Made by a program: the position numbers and the translations under genes. The notes below the pieces were generated by a model. It was not told the DNA's origin, did no database searches, and saw only the letters and a program-made list of their open reading frames with translations. 64,000 bases of DNA. Source: Gilliamella sp. wkB308 (GTDB taxonomy: Bacteria > Pseudomonadota > Gammaproteobacteria > Enterobacterales > Orbaceae). The stretch lies in contig NZ_LZGN01000043.1 of NCBI RefSeq assembly GCF_001690185.1, positions 25,430 to 89,429 on the forward strand, read 5' to 3'. Numbering within the stretch: the first letter of the stretch is position 1; each line of letters begins with the position of its first letter. Below are positions 17,720 to 27,567 of this stretch, one piece after another.

Positions 17720-18687
17720 ATCGGTACCTTTTTCAATAATAAGAAGATAAACAAACAACCACCAATAAACTCTATGACGACCGTAATGGCGCCAACCATA
17801 TTCAAAACATGCTCTAAAAACATTTGACCACCCACCAGAAAAATCACGCCAAGTAAAAAAGCCGTGGGAAGTAAAAATCGATGTTGGCTTGAGCGACTTA
17901 TGCTATAAGCTAAATTTGCTATCAGTAGACCAAAGAAGGTAAACGGCCCCACCAATGCGGTTGAAATTGCAACTAATATTGAGACTAAAAGTAAAATAAT
18001 GGTCACGCTTTGATGATAATTAACGCCAAGATTAATAGCGTTATCACGTCCTAAAGCCAAAACATCAAATTGAAAACGCATTCTCCATAAAAATAGTCCG
18101 ATACATATTGCAATAATGAATGAAAAAATAATTAAAATGGGATCAGCCCGAGTAAACGTAGCAAAAATTCGACTTTGCAAAACAGCAAATTCAGTTGGTG
18201 TCATTAACCGTTGTAATAAGTTTGCAAAACTGCGGAAAAGTGTGCCCAAAATAATCCCAATTAATAATACTAAATGAAGATTTTGCTTCAATTTAGTCAA
18301 TAAACCTTTATATAACAATAGAGAAAATAAGATCAGTAAAAGCGATTCAACGATAAATTTGCCCATAATACCGATGTAAGGAATACCTTGAACATCGATA
18401 AAGAAAATGACAATTGTTTGAATTAAGACAAATAAAGATTCAAACCCCATTATCGACGGCGTTAATATGCGATTATGGGTCACGGTTTGAAAAAGGAGTG
18501 TGGATGTTGCAGCCGAAAAAGCAACTAATATCATCGTCAACACTATCCACATACGATGAATCAAAATATACTTAATATTCCCTTTAAGATTAAAGGTCAT
18601 AAAAAAAATGATACAAAGAAGTGCTATACTCAATAATAGCCAAACTCTTTTTTGACTGGAAAGATAGTGTTTTGAACTAACTAACAT
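17716..18687 (-). CDS. Iron-siderophore ABC transporter permease (FecCD family)
   Basis: Second permease of the importer, 323 aa, with about nine hydrophobic segments. It has the FecCD hallmarks: LGRDNAINLGVNYHQ (cytoplasmic ATPase-contact region, about residues 218-232) and the GPFTFFGLLIANLAY block. It resembles FatC/CeuC/YclO subunits. Its start overlaps the preceding permease gene by 11 bp and its stop overlaps the ATPase GTG by 4 bp. Confidence 0.9.
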   Translation of the reverse strand: MLVSSKHYLSSQKRVWLLLSIALLCIIFFMTFNLKGNIKYILIHRMWIVLTMILVAFSAATSTLLFQTVTHNRILTPSIMGFESLFVLIQTIVIFFIDVQGIPYIGIMGKFIVESLLLILFSLLLYKGLLTKLKQNLHLVLLIGIILGTLFRSFANLLQRLMTPTEFAVLQSRIFATFTRADPILIIFSFIIAICIGLFLWRMRFQFDVLALGRDNAINLGVNYHQSVTIILLLVSILVAISTALVGPFTFFGLLIANLAYSISRSSQHRFLLPTAFLLGVIFLVGGQMFLEHVLNMVGAITVVIEFIGGCLFIFLLLKKVPM

Positions 18688-19636
18688 GTTTTTTTCGACT
18701 TAATAATATTAAAAAGATTACAGCACCGACAATACCAAGAATAACACTGACAGGGATTTCAAATGGATAGCGAATTAAACGTCCAATAATATCGCAAATT
18801 AATACCAATCCCCCACCAAATAGGCAAACCCAAGGAATCGTTTTACGTACATTATCCCCGAATAACAAGCTGACAATGTTGGGGACGATTAATCCTAAAA
18901 ACGGTAATACGCCAACCACCACCACAACAATACCGCCAATCAATGCTATGACAATTAGTCCAATTATCATGACTCGACGATAATTAAGTCCCACATTAAC
19001 CGAAAAATCTCGACCTAAACCCACGACCGTAAACTGATCTGCGCTCCAGCATGCTACCAATGTCAAACCACAAACTAGCCACAATAGTTCATAACGACCT
19101 TGCAAAATTCCAGAAAAATCACCTGACTGCCATCCATAAAGCGATTGCAATAGATCATAATACATGGCAAAAAATGTGGTTACAGCACTGATTATCGCGC
19201 CTAGCATAATACCAATAAGTGGAACCATTAGTGCTGATTTGAGAACAATTTTATGGGATATTATCATAAAAAGAATCGTACCCATCATCGCAAATAAACT
19301 TGCAACCACCATTTTGATCATGACACTTTGTTCTGGCGCGAATACCATCATGATGAGTAAACCAAGACTGGCTGATTGGGTAGTGCCAACAAGGGTAGGC
19401 TCCACAAAGCGGTTTTGTGTTAATAACTGCATCACTAAGCCAGCGACACTCATTGCACTACCCGCTAACAATAGCGCTAACGTTCTTGGCAAACGACTGA
19501 CAAAAAAGATCTGCTGCATATTTGTATTGGTGAAAAGTTCATGTAAATTGACATGCCCTGCACCAATAAACAAACTTATTGCAGTCAAAATTAATAAAAT
19601 AATGATGCCTGCAATAAAATATAACGACAACTTCAT
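18677..19636 (-). CDS. Iron-siderophore ABC transporter permease (FecCD family)
   Basis: First permease of the importer, 319 aa. Typical features: FFVSRLPRTLALLLAGSAMSVAGLVMQLLTQNRFVEPTLVG near the N terminus, VGLGRDFSVNVGLNYRRV for ATPase contact, and LPFLGLIVPNIVSLLFGDN. It resembles FatD/CeuB/YclN. It lies 6 bp after the binding-protein gene, so the two are co-translated. With the next gene it forms a heterodimeric channel, the usual arrangement of this subfamily. Confidence 0.91.
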   Translation of the reverse strand: MKLSLYFIAGIIILLILTAISLFIGAGHVNLHELFTNTNMQQIFFVSRLPRTLALLLAGSAMSVAGLVMQLLTQNRFVEPTLVGTTQSASLGLLIMMVFAPEQSVMIKMVVASLFAMMGTILFMIISHKIVLKSALMVPLIGIMLGAIISAVTTFFAMYYDLLQSLYGWQSGDFSGILQGRYELLWLVCGLTLVACWSADQFTVVGLGRDFSVNVGLNYRRVMIIGLIVIALIGGIVVVVVGVLPFLGLIVPNIVSLLFGDNVRKTIPWVCLFGGGLVLICDIIGRLIRYPFEIPVSVILGIVGAVIFLILLSRKKHVS

Positions 19637-19642
19637 GTTTTT

Positions 19643-20617
19643 TTATTGATTAGTCGATGATTCTTGTAGTGCTTCTGCTATTTGATCCATTAAACGACTA
19701 TACGTTTGAATCCCGCCTGCGATATACATCGATGTTGAATCAAGATAAACAATATGATTATGCTGCCATGCTGCCGTTTTTTGAATTAATTCATTATTTA
19801 ACACTTGTTGTGCTGATTGGGCTTCTTTATTACCAATGGCATTATCTCTATCTAACACAAATATCCATTCGGGATTAGTACTTAAAATGAATTCAGAAGT
19901 AACACTATTACCATGACGACCTGCTTCTTGGAAAGAGGTTGCTGGCTGAAAACCTAACACATCAAAAACAAATCCAAAACGAGATTTAGGGCCATATGCA
20001 GACATTTTCCCACCATTAATCATAATCACTAATGCTGAACCGGCTGTACTGGTTTTTGGTTTTAGTTGGTCTATTTTTTGATTAAAGTCTTCAATCAATT
20101 TAGATGCTTCTTTCTCTTTTCCAAAAATCCAACCTAATTGACGAGTTCGCTCCGTTAAACTTGCTAGGAAGTTATTGGAATCAATATCTAAGGAGATTGT
20201 TTTTGCTAATTCTTTCAACTTTGGATAGGCATCAGTTGCTCGTCCACCGGCTATAATTAAGTCAGGGTTGATAGAGCTAAGTACTTCGTAATTTGGCTCA
20301 AACAAAGTCCCAATATTAGTATAGGACTTATCACTATATTTAGATAAGAAATCAGGTAAATGAACATTTGATTGTGGCACAGCTGAGACTGGAATATTCA
20401 ATGCATCAATAATATCAAGAGTTGCAATGTTAAAAACAGCTACTTTTTTGGGAATAGACTCAAAAAGTGCTTCGCCTTGAGCGTGTTTAATTACCAGAGC
20501 ATCTTTCTTAATATCGGAATAATCTGGTTCTTGGTTATTCTTATTATTATCACACCCAACAACTAACAGCAATACAGCAAACAGCACTGTAATTTTAACT
20601 TTGATAAATGAATACAT
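19643..20617 (-). CDS. Siderophore-binding lipoprotein (FatB/CeuE/YclQ-like)
   Basis: Class III periplasmic binding protein, 324 aa. The signal ends at LLLVVGC, so C22 is the probable lipidation site. Conserved landmarks are PKKVAVFNIATLDIIDAL, NYEVLSSINPDLIIAGGRA, LVIMINGGKMSAYGPKSRFGFVFDVLGF and the C-terminal YIAGGIQTYSRLMDQI. The petrobactin/enterochelin-type FatB, CeuE and YclQ proteins share this pattern. AGGAG precedes the ATG. It heads the operon and a candidate Fur box lies 41-59 bp upstream. Confidence 0.9.
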   Translation of the reverse strand: MYSFIKVKITVLFAVLLLVVGCDNNKNNQEPDYSDIKKDALVIKHAQGEALFESIPKKVAVFNIATLDIIDALNIPVSAVPQSNVHLPDFLSKYSDKSYTNIGTLFEPNYEVLSSINPDLIIAGGRATDAYPKLKELAKTISLDIDSNNFLASLTERTRQLGWIFGKEKEASKLIEDFNQKIDQLKPKTSTAGSALVIMINGGKMSAYGPKSRFGFVFDVLGFQPATSFQEAGRHGNSVTSEFILSTNPEWIFVLDRDNAIGNKEAQSAQQVLNNELIQKTAAWQHNHIVYLDSTSMYIAGGIQTYSRLMDQIAEALQESSTNQ

Positions 20618-20657
20618 ATGAACTCCTAATTATTGTTTAGATAAAAATAACACAAAT

Positions 20658-20676
20658 ATAAATAATTCTCATTTGC
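20658..20676 (-). promoter_or_regulatory. Candidate Fur box
   Basis: On the minus strand GCAAATGAGAATTATTTAT resembles the 19-bp Fur consensus (about 11-12 of 19 positions by eye, with the central NATGANAATNATT core kept). It lies 41-59 bp upstream of the siderophore-binding gene, a position fit for iron repression. I see no other Fur-like site nearby. Confidence 0.6.
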
Positions 20677-20796
20677 ATTAAATTGTATCTAAAAACAACT
20701 CAGTGTTCAATAAACTTTAAAGAATATCAAAAATCAGCGTTAAATGATTAGAAAATGTTTCTTTACATAGCGTTATGTCAAAATTTTATAGATTAA

Positions 20797-22263
20797 TTAG
20801 TAAATATCACTGTCATTTTCATTTGAAAACTCTTTTAACTTTCTGGTTAAAGTATTACGCCCCCAACCTAATAAATTTGCTGCTTCTTGTTTATGTCCTC
20901 GGGTAAAATTAAGTGCGCAGTTTAATAAAATACGCTCTACTTCTGTCACTGCCTCAGTTAAAATACCTGATTTTCCTGCGACAAGCGATTGTTTAGCCCA
21001 TTGTTCCAGTAAAAATTGCCAATCCATTGCTACTTGGGAGTCGTTTAATGTCAAACTTATATCATTACGACCAACCGAAATTTTAGGCATCGGAAATTGT
21101 AATAGCTCTGGTGGTAAATCTTGCTCTAAGATCTCTTTACTGGAGGACATAACGGTCACCCAACGACAGGTATTTTCTAGCTGTCTTACATTGCCTGGCC
21201 AATTGAATTTACATAGAATACTCATCGCTTCGGGACTAAAAACTTTACTTTCAACGCCTAACTCTTTAGCCGTGGTATATAAAAAGTGTTCTGCAAGTTT
21301 CGGAATATCTTGAGCACGATCACGTAAAGGAGGCAATAAAATACGGATTACATTTAAGCGATGAAACAAATCATCCCGAAATTTGCCTTCGCGCACTCTT
21401 GCTTCTAAATCTTGATGCGTTGCGGCAATAATTCTGACATCAACTTTTACAGGGGAATAACCACCAATACGATAAAATTGTCCATCGGCAAGAACTCGAA
21501 GTAACCGTGTTTGAACATCAAGAGGCATATCACCGATTTCATCTAAAAATAAAGTTCCACCATTAGCCTGTTCAAATCGTCCATGCCTGATTTGTGCAGC
21601 CCCAGTAAACGCCCCTTTTTCGTGTCCAAACAGTTCCGATTCAATCAGATCTTTGGGAATCGCTGCCATATTAAGTGCGATAAAAGGTGAATGTGATCGA
21701 GGGCTATGAGTATGCAGCGCTTTTGCGACTAACTCTTTACCTGTACCTGATTCACCATTAATCAGCACACTAATAGAAGATTTCGATAAGCGTCCAATAA
21801 TCCGAAATACCTCTTGCATTGAAGGTGCTTCACCTATAATGCCTGTTGATGCTTTTGCCGTAACATGTGTACGTTGATGGTTTTGTACTTGTAAATGTTG
21901 AGACTGTGCAATAGCACGTTCAACAAGTTGAATCATTTCATCCACGTCAAAGGGTTTGGGAATATAATCAAAAGCCCCTTTTTGGTAAGTATTAACAGCA
22001 GCATCAAGATCAGAATGTGCCGTCATAATAATGACAGGCAAGTGGGGTAATTGTTCTTTGATATAATTAAGTAATGATAGACCATCGATACCTGGCATTT
22101 TAATATCAGAAATAAGAACAGCCGGTTTGGGTAGTTGATTGGTCAAAGCTTCGATCACATCTTGACCGTTTGCAAAACTAATACAATTAAAATGTGCATT
22201 GGTGAGTGCTTTTTCTAATACCCAACGAATCGAACTATCATCATCAACAACCCAAACATTCAT
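20797..22263 (-). CDS. glnG: Nitrogen regulation response regulator NtrC
   Basis: Sigma-54-dependent activator, 488 aa (E. coli 469). Receiver domain with phospho-accepting D53 in ISDIKMPG, acidic pocket VDDD at 7-9. AAA+ domain with Walker A GESGTGKE, the sigma-54 contact loop GAFTGA, Walker [13 protein letters not shown] Fis-type helix-turn-helix ends the protein ([22 protein letters not shown]). It is phosphorylated by NtrB, encoded 11 bp upstream. Candidate binding sites for this protein lie in front of glnA at 24952 and 24984. Confidence 0.96.
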   Translation of the reverse strand: MNVWVVDDDSSIRWVLEKALTNAHFNCISFANGQDVIEALTNQLPKPAVLISDIKMPGIDGLSLLNYIKEQLPHLPVIIMTAHSDLDAAVNTYQKGAFDYIPKPFDVDEMIQLVERAIAQSQHLQVQNHQRTHVTAKASTGIIGEAPSMQEVFRIIGRLSKSSISVLINGESGTGKELVAKALHTHSPRSHSPFIALNMAAIPKDLIESELFGHEKGAFTGAAQIRHGRFEQANGGTLFLDEIGDMPLDVQTRLLRVLADGQFYRIGGYSPVKVDVRIIAATHQDLEARVREGKFRDDLFHRLNVIRILLPPLRDRAQDIPKLAEHFLYTTAKELGVESKVFSPEAMSILCKFNWPGNVRQLENTCRWVTVMSSSKEILEQDLPPELLQFPMPKISVGRNDISLTLNDSQVAMDWQFLLEQWAKQSLVAGKSGILTEAVTEVERILLNCALNFTRGHKQEAANLLGWGRNTLTRKLKEFSNENDSDIY

Positions 22264-22274
22264 TTTAAATTACC

Positions 22275-23324
22275 TCATTGTTTGATTGGCAAATAGACAG
22301 AAAATTCAGTGTGTCCAGGCCAACTATTAAATTCAATTTTACCATGATGTTGATCGACAATATTATGTGCAATAGAAAGACCGATTCCTGTCCCACCTTC
22401 GTAACCGCTTACCATAGGATAAAAAAGCGTATCTTGAATATGAACAGGTACCCCCGGTCCATTATCTTCAATATCAATACGTGCACATAGTCGATAACGT
22501 TGTCCATGCAATGTAACTTGAAAGGCAGTTCTCGTTCTGATTGTTATCGTACCTGTTTTAGTACCAATAGCCTGTAAAGCATTTCGCACAATATTTAAAA
22601 TAACTTGTTCGATCTGCTCTGAATCATGGATAAATTCTGGCAAACTGGGATCATAATCCCGTAAAATAGTCACATTTAATGGTTTTTCGATGCATAATAA
22701 TGCATAGGTTCGTTCAATCGCTTGATGAATATTTTGTACTTTTTGGTGCAAGCGTTGCTGTGGTCCTAATAACCTATCTACTAGATTTCTTAATCTATCT
22801 GCTTGCTCAATAATAATTTGCGTATAATCTTGCAACTCATTTTTCGGTAATTCTCGTGATAATAATTGTGCAGCACCTCGAAGCCCACCTAATGGGTTTT
22901 TAATTTCATGTGCTAGCCCTCGCACAAGTTCACGAGCAGCACTTTGTTGAGCTTGTTGTAACTGTTCTTGGCTTAACCGTTTATGATTATTTAAAGGCGC
23001 CATTTCAATTAAGATCTGTTCATTACTCAAGGGTTGTGCCGTTAACGATAAGATATGCAATTCATTATTCACAACCAAATTCACTTCAGTATCCGTAAAC
23101 CCTTGATTTTTGGATAATGAACTTTGCATTAACTCAAAATCTAAAGAATGGTAACTCAATAAATCAGGAAGATAACTGTCTAATAATTTTTTGGGACTTT
23201 GTGCTAATAGCTGCTGGGCAGCAGTATTGGCGTAAACAATATTGAGATTTTTATCAAGTAATAAAATACTTGTAATCATCGAGTTGAGAACAAGATCAGC
23301 ATCAGATTCACTATCAAATGTCAT
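22275..23324 (-). CDS. glnL: Nitrogen regulation sensor kinase NtrB
   Basis: Soluble histidine kinase/phosphatase acting on NtrC and controlled by PII, 349 aa from the chosen ATG, the same length as E. coli NtrB. A PAS domain ([21 protein letters not shown]) precedes the H-box [19 protein letters not shown]. The N-box is IVRNALQA, the G-boxes are DNGPGVP and [10 protein letters not shown], and the protein ends in [17 protein letters not shown] 23324 is preferred over a GTG at 23354. The GTG sits inside a hairpin stem of the glnA-glnL spacer, and E. coli NtrB aligns from the later start. Confidence 0.94.
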   Translation of the reverse strand: MTFDSESDADLVLNSMITSILLLDKNLNIVYANTAAQQLLAQSPKKLLDSYLPDLLSYHSLDFELMQSSLSKNQGFTDTEVNLVVNNELHILSLTAQPLSNEQILIEMAPLNNHKRLSQEQLQQAQQSAARELVRGLAHEIKNPLGGLRGAAQLLSRELPKNELQDYTQIIIEQADRLRNLVDRLLGPQQRLHQKVQNIHQAIERTYALLCIEKPLNVTILRDYDPSLPEFIHDSEQIEQVILNIVRNALQAIGTKTGTITIRTRTAFQVTLHGQRYRLCARIDIEDNGPGVPVHIQDTLFYPMVSGYEGGTGIGLSIAHNIVDQHHGKIEFNSWPGHTEFSVYLPIKQ

Positions 23325-23347
23325 CGTCGGTATTCCGTCCTCATTAA

Positions 23348-23372
23348 AATCCACCGCTTTACACGGTGGATT
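23348..23372 (-). terminator. glnA-glnL intercistronic terminator/attenuator
   Basis: A perfect 9-bp stem (AATCCACCG with CGGTGGATT, 7-nt loop) is followed on the minus strand by a short T-rich stretch. It lies between glnA and glnL. E. coli also has a partial terminator here that sets the high GlnA to low NtrBC ratio, and the same function is inferred. Confidence 0.75.
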
Positions 23373-23395
23373 AACTGTTTAAATTTTAGATAAAT

Positions 23396-24805
23396 TTATA
23401 AACTATAGTAAAGTTCAAATTCAACTGGATGTGGTGTCATACGTACACGATCAACGTCTTGACGTTTCAAATCAATATAAGCATCAATCGTATCATTAGT
23501 GAAGACATTACCACGCGTTAAGAATTCACGATCAGCATCTAATGCATTAAGCGCTTCTTCAAGTGAACCTGCCACTTGTGGAATTAATTTAGATTCTTCC
23601 GGTGGTAAATCATATAAGTTTTTATCCATTGCATCGCCAGGATGAATTTTGTTAATAATACCGTCTAAACCAGCCATTAACTGCGCAGCAAATGATAAAT
23701 ATGGATTACCAGCTGGATCAGGGAAACGAACTTCAATACGACGTGCTTTCGGGCTAGTCACAACCGGAATACGAATTGAAGCAGAACGGTTACGAGCAGA
23801 ATACGCAAGCATAACAGGTGCTTCATAACCCGGTACTAGACGTTTATATGAGTTAGTCGCAGGGTTAGTAAATGCATTGATAGCTTTAGCATGTTTAATA
23901 ATACCGCCAATATAGAATAAAGCCATCTCAGAAAGCCCAGCATATTTATCACCAGCAAATAAGTTAACTCCGTCTTTAGCTAAAGATTGATGGCAGTGCA
24001 TGCCTGAACCATTATCACCAAACATCGGTTTTGGCATAAATGTCGCTGTTTTTCCATAAATATGCGCTACATTTTGCACAACATATTTATAAATTTGAAC
24101 TTCATCCGCTTTTTTAGTTAATGTATTGAAACGACAAGCTATTTCATTTTGTCCTGCGGTTGCCACTTCATGGTGATGAGCTTCAACCACTAAACCTAGT
24201 TGTTCCATAATTAAACACATCTCTGAGCGGATATCTTGCGATGAATCAACCGGAGGGAGTGGGAAGTAACCCCCTTTTACGCCTGGGCGATGACCTTTGT
24301 TACCTTCTTCATATTTAGTACCTGAATTCCAAGCGGCTTCAATATCATCGATATGAACAAAACTACCTGACATCGGTGAACCAAATCGAACATCATCAAA
24401 TAAAAAGAATTCGGGTTCTGGTCCAAAAATAACGGTATCTGCAATGCCTGAAGATTTTAAAAACTCTTCAGCACGTTTTGCGATTGAACGTGGATCACGA
24501 TCATAACCTTGTAATGTTGCAGGTTCGAGTACATCACAACGGAGATTTAATGTTACATCTTCAAAAAATGGATCAATAACGGCACTTGAAGCATCAGGCA
24601 TTAATACCATATCCGATTCATTAATCCCTTTCCAACCAGCAATTGAAGAGCCGTCAAACATTTTACCGTCTTCAAAAAAATCAGCATCAATTTGACTAAC
24701 AGGTATCGTAACGTGTTGCTCTTTTCCTTTGGTATCAGTAAAACGCAAATCGACAAATTTAACATCATTTTCTTTAATTAGTGTTAATACTTTTTGTATA
24801 GACAT
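23396..24805 (-). CDS. glnA: Glutamine synthetase type I
   Basis: Dodecameric cytosolic enzyme making glutamine from glutamate, ammonia and ATP, 469 aa, the exact length of E. coli GlnA. Diagnostic motifs: [17 protein letters not shown], the ATP-binding [26 protein letters not shown], and the adenylylation-site tyrosine in [10 protein letters not shown] (about residue 398), so it is of the GlnE-regulated GSI-beta kind. GGAGAAG precedes the ATG. Transcription is driven by a sigma-54 promoter at 24875-24891 with NtrC sites further upstream. It heads glnA-glnL-glnG. Confidence 0.98.
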   Translation of the reverse strand: MSIQKVLTLIKENDVKFVDLRFTDTKGKEQHVTIPVSQIDADFFEDGKMFDGSSIAGWKGINESDMVLMPDASSAVIDPFFEDVTLNLRCDVLEPATLQGYDRDPRSIAKRAEEFLKSSGIADTVIFGPEPEFFLFDDVRFGSPMSGSFVHIDDIEAAWNSGTKYEEGNKGHRPGVKGGYFPLPPVDSSQDIRSEMCLIMEQLGLVVEAHHHEVATAGQNEIACRFNTLTKKADEVQIYKYVVQNVAHIYGKTATFMPKPMFGDNGSGMHCHQSLAKDGVNLFAGDKYAGLSEMALFYIGGIIKHAKAINAFTNPATNSYKRLVPGYEAPVMLAYSARNRSASIRIPVVTSPKARRIEVRFPDPAGNPYLSFAAQLMAGLDGIINKIHPGDAMDKNLYDLPPEESKLIPQVAGSLEEALNALDADREFLTRGNVFTNDTIDAYIDLKRQDVDRVRMTPHPVEFELYYSL

Positions 24806-24874
24806 GTATCTTCTCCGTTGAGGACAAATAATTGATCAGTTCGTAAGGCATTCTTGCCAAGTTATTTTCTTTAA

Positions 24875-24891
24875 TGCAAATATGATGCCAA
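24875..24891 (-). promoter_or_regulatory. Sigma-54 promoter of glnA
   Basis: TTGGCATCATATTTGCA on the minus strand has GG and GC dinucleotides exactly 10 bp apart, matching the -24/-12 consensus (TGGCA-N-TTGCA). The predicted start site is near 24864, giving a leader of about 60 nt. It corresponds to glnAp2 of enterobacteria. Confidence 0.9.
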
Positions 24892-24951
24892 GTTTTTAGT
24901 CACGTTTTTATAGTGAATTTACGGCTTAAATAGTAACACAAATAGCATTAA

Positions 24952-24968
24952 TGCACCAAAATAATGCA
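24952..24968. promoter_or_regulatory. NtrC enhancer site 1
   Basis: TGCACCAAAATAATGCA matches 15 of 17 positions of the enterobacterial NtrC consensus (TGCACCAAAATGGTGCA). It lies about 90-105 bp upstream of the inferred glnA transcription start, close to the spacing in E. coli. Confidence 0.87.
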
Positions 24969-24983
24969 TAAAAACACTTATGA

Positions 24984-25000
24984 TGCACCAATAAAAGGCA
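24984..25000. promoter_or_regulatory. NtrC enhancer site 2
   Basis: TGCACCAATAAAAGGCA keeps the left half-site TGCACCA exactly and 12 of 17 consensus positions. It starts 32 bp from site 1, three helical turns, which allows cooperative binding of two NtrC dimers on one face of DNA. Confidence 0.75.
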
Positions 25001-25102
25001 TTGCACAGTTATTTTGCTAAAAAGAATCGGATAAATTGATATCACCGCAATTAACTAATCACCCTAAAATCGAATTTAATTAAATCAGAAGGATGCAACC
25101 AA

Positions 25103-25300
25103 TTGAAATGGATGAATTTTATCTTACCGTTTCTGATTTACTTACCAATCATTATATTGATCAATAGTCTGACAGTATTTTGGCATTGTCAGCAAACAAA
25201 ATATAATCTAGTTTTTTTAAACTCACCTTATTTAACGACACAAACTATCAGTGACCATAAAATTCACGGTTTTGCTGGGGGGATGAAATTGCTTAAATAA
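25103..25300 (+). CDS. Small hypothetical membrane protein
   Basis: Possible 65-aa product that I do not recognise. The N terminus is strongly hydrophobic (FILPFLIYLPIIILINSLTVFWHC), enough for one membrane span, followed by a polar tail ending FAGGMKLLK. The start is TTG 25103 with AGAAGGA nine bases upstream, or ATG 25112. It is divergent from glnA and would have its promoter amid the NtrC sites. It precedes the yibN-secB-gpsA genes. Coding status is uncertain; a conserved homologue would be needed to believe it. Confidence 0.35.
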   Translation: MKWMNFILPFLIYLPIIILINSLTVFWHCQQTKYNLVFLNSPYLTTQTISDHKIHGFAGGMKLLK

Positions 25301-25476
25301 AAAAGTCGTTCTCGCTTTCAATCATCCTTGTAATAATTAAAATCTCAATAAGAATCTTCTGAATTTAACGCTCTATAATTTGGAGAACAACAAGATTTTC
25401 TTATAGGTACTGTATTTCAGTGCATAATATCGCTATAATCTCTTCTTATATTGAAAAACTAGGTAATTATAAAAGT

Positions 25477-25917
25477 ATGGACTTTATTACACTCGAAATT
25501 ATACCTTTTGTTAAAAATCATATTTTACTTTCTTTAGGTTGGATTGTACTTTTTATTGCAATCATTGTATTAACCATCAAAAGTAAATTATCAAAAGTTA
25601 AAATCATTAATAATGCTCAAGCAATCAATCTGATTAATAAACAAAATGCTAAAATCATTGATTTGCGATCAGCTGATAGTTTCAAAAAAGGGCACATTAC
25701 CGATTCCCTGAATATACTCCCCATTGATATCAAAAATGCGAGTGCAAATTCTATCGAAAAACATAAAGAAAATTTTGTTATCTTAGTCGATGATAATGGT
25801 CTATCATCAGCCGGTATCGGTGAAGTACTTGTTAAACAAGGTTTCTTGAATGTTTTTGCATTAAAAGATGGCATTGCAGGATGGAATGGCGAAAATTTAC
25901 CATTAGTTAGAAAATAA
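25477..25917 (+). CDS. yibN: Rhodanese-like membrane-anchored protein YibN, cysteine-free
   Basis: A 146-aa protein with one N-terminal membrane segment (ILLSLGWIVLFIAIIVLTI) and a cytoplasmic rhodanese-fold domain. The markers are INLINKQNAKIIDLRSADSFKKGHI and, at the end, GFLNVFALKDGIAGWNGENLPLVRK. The whole protein contains no cysteine, so it cannot act as a classical thiosulfate sulfurtransferase; the active loop reads VDDNGLSSAGIG. ATG 25477 matches the family N terminus; a GTG at 25420 would add 19 residues. It precedes secB as in E. coli, where grxC lies between the two; no grxC is present here. Confidence 0.85.
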   Translation: MDFITLEIIPFVKNHILLSLGWIVLFIAIIVLTIKSKLSKVKIINNAQAINLINKQNAKIIDLRSADSFKKGHITDSLNILPIDIKNASANSIEKHKENFVILVDDNGLSSAGIGEVLVKQGFLNVFALKDGIAGWNGENLPLVRK

Positions 25918-25942
25918 AATTATATTAAAATAAGGTTAGATC

Positions 25943-26425
25943 ATGACAGAACAAAACAATACACAACAACCAGAAACACAATTTGCAATTCAACGTATTT
26001 ATACAAAAGATGTTTCATTTGAAACCAATAATGTACCTGAAGTTTTTACCAAACAATTTCAACCTGCCATGAATGTTGAATTGAATTCATCATCTCAATC
26101 CTTAAATGATGATGTTTATGAAGTCGCATTACGCATTACAGTAACAATGAAATCACAAGACGAAGTTGCCTATATTTGTGAAGTAACACAAGCAGGTATT
26201 TTTTCACTTGTTGGATTCAATGATGCACAGTTACAACACTGTTTAGGTGCTTACTGTCCAAATATTTTATTCCCGTATGCACGAGAAACAATTTCTAACT
26301 TAGTCATTAAAGGGTCTTTCCCTCCAGTTAATTTAGAACCGGTTAACTTTGACGTGCTATTTATGAACTATCTTCAACAGCAACAACAATCAGTTGAAGA
26401 AGAATCAACAGAAACATTACAATAA
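25943..26425 (+). CDS. secB: Protein-export chaperone SecB
   Basis: Tetrameric cytosolic chaperone that keeps preproteins unfolded and hands them to SecA, 160 aa (E. coli 155). Conserved parts: [22 protein letters not shown] near the N terminus, the [15 protein letters not shown] strand and [33 protein letters not shown]. The acidic Gln/Glu-rich tail is typical. It lies 25 bp after yibN and 42 bp before gpsA, the enterobacterial order. Confidence 0.97.
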   Translation: MTEQNNTQQPETQFAIQRIYTKDVSFETNNVPEVFTKQFQPAMNVELNSSSQSLNDDVYEVALRITVTMKSQDEVAYICEVTQAGIFSLVGFNDAQLQHCLGAYCPNILFPYARETISNLVIKGSFPPVNLEPVNFDVLFMNYLQQQQQSVEEESTETLQ

Positions 26426-26467
26426 TCATTGTGATTTAATCTAGAACGATAAATCTAACGGTTAATT

Positions 26468-27481
26468 ATGGAAAAACATGCTGTTGTCACAGTAATCGGT
26501 GCAGGTTCTTATGGAACCTCTTTAGCTATTTTACTTGCACGTAATGGTCATCAAACATTATTGTGGGGACATAATCCACACAAAATGATGGCTTTACAGC
26601 ATGACAGGCAAAATAAACAATTTTTGCCTGATATTCCTTTTCCTGAATTACTTCACATTGAAAGTGATCTGCAAACAGCTGTTTCAGCGTCACCAATCTT
26701 ACTCATTGTTGTACCTAGTCACGCTTTTGGTACTATTTTAGAGCAAATAAAACCCTATTTACGCAAAGATAGTAAAATTGTTTGGGCAACCAAAGGACTT
26801 GAAGTCAATACAGGGCGTTTATTGCAAGATGTTGCCAGAGAAATTTTAGGTAATCAAATCCCCCTAGCTGTCATTTCAGGCCCTACTTTTGCTAAAGAAG
26901 TTGCCTCGGGTTTGCCAACGGCGGTAACCGTTGCTTCAACGGATGATGATTTTTTAACTGAGTTACAAAATTTATTTCATTGTAGTAAAAGTTTTCGGGT
27001 CTATAGCAGTAAAGATTTTATTGGGGTGCAACTTGGCGGCGCCATTAAAAATGTGATTGCTATAGGAGCAGGATTGTCTGACGGACTGGGTTTTGGTGCA
27101 AATGCAAGGACAGCGTTAATCACACGTGGACTGGCTGAAATGATGCGATTAGGTGAAGCGCTTGGTGCAGATCCTGCAACCTTTATGGGCATGGCAGGGC
27201 TTGGTGATCTTGTATTAACCTGTACGGATAATCAATCACGCAATCGACGTTTCGGTATTTTGCTGGGGCAAAATAAATCGATTCAAGAAGCACAAGATAT
27301 TATCGCACAAGTTGTCGAAGGATTTAAAAATACTAAAGAAGTTTGGACACTTGCAAAACAATATCATGTTGATATGCCAATCACTGAACAAATTTATAAA
27401 GTACTATACGAACATAAAGATCCTAAACAAGCGGCAATGACCTTACTCGGTCGATCACAGAAAGAAGAACTAAAAAGTTAA
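26468..27481 (+). CDS. gpsA: NAD(P)-dependent glycerol-3-phosphate dehydrogenase
   Basis: Cytosolic enzyme reducing dihydroxyacetone phosphate to sn-glycerol-3-phosphate for phospholipid synthesis, 337 aa (E. coli 339). The Rossmann motif [12 protein letters not shown] is at residues 9-20, with [17 protein letters not shown], the active-site block [33 protein letters not shown], and the C-terminal [11 protein letters not shown]. Downstream is a convergent ornithine-cyclodeaminase gene; the 86-bp gap has no clear terminator. Confidence 0.97.
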   Translation: MEKHAVVTVIGAGSYGTSLAILLARNGHQTLLWGHNPHKMMALQHDRQNKQFLPDIPFPELLHIESDLQTAVSASPILLIVVPSHAFGTILEQIKPYLRKDSKIVWATKGLEVNTGRLLQDVAREILGNQIPLAVISGPTFAKEVASGLPTAVTVASTDDDFLTELQNLFHCSKSFRVYSSKDFIGVQLGGAIKNVIAIGAGLSDGLGFGANARTALITRGLAEMMRLGEALGADPATFMGMAGLGDLVLTCTDNQSRNRRFGILLGQNKSIQEAQDIIAQVVEGFKNTKEVWTLAKQYHVDMPITEQIYKVLYEHKDPKQAAMTLLGRSQKEELKS

Positions 27482-27567
27482 TTTTTAACAACGTTATATC
27501 ATGACATTATATTAACGCTATTAAATAATTTTGTAGTTAAAATCAGCTATTCTTTCTAAACATTAGG

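Noticed and set aside
25093..25167. 24-codon frame starting at an ATG just after AGAAGG before the small ORF
   Set aside because: The ribosome-binding sequence is too close to that ATG, and the peptide is short and unremarkable.
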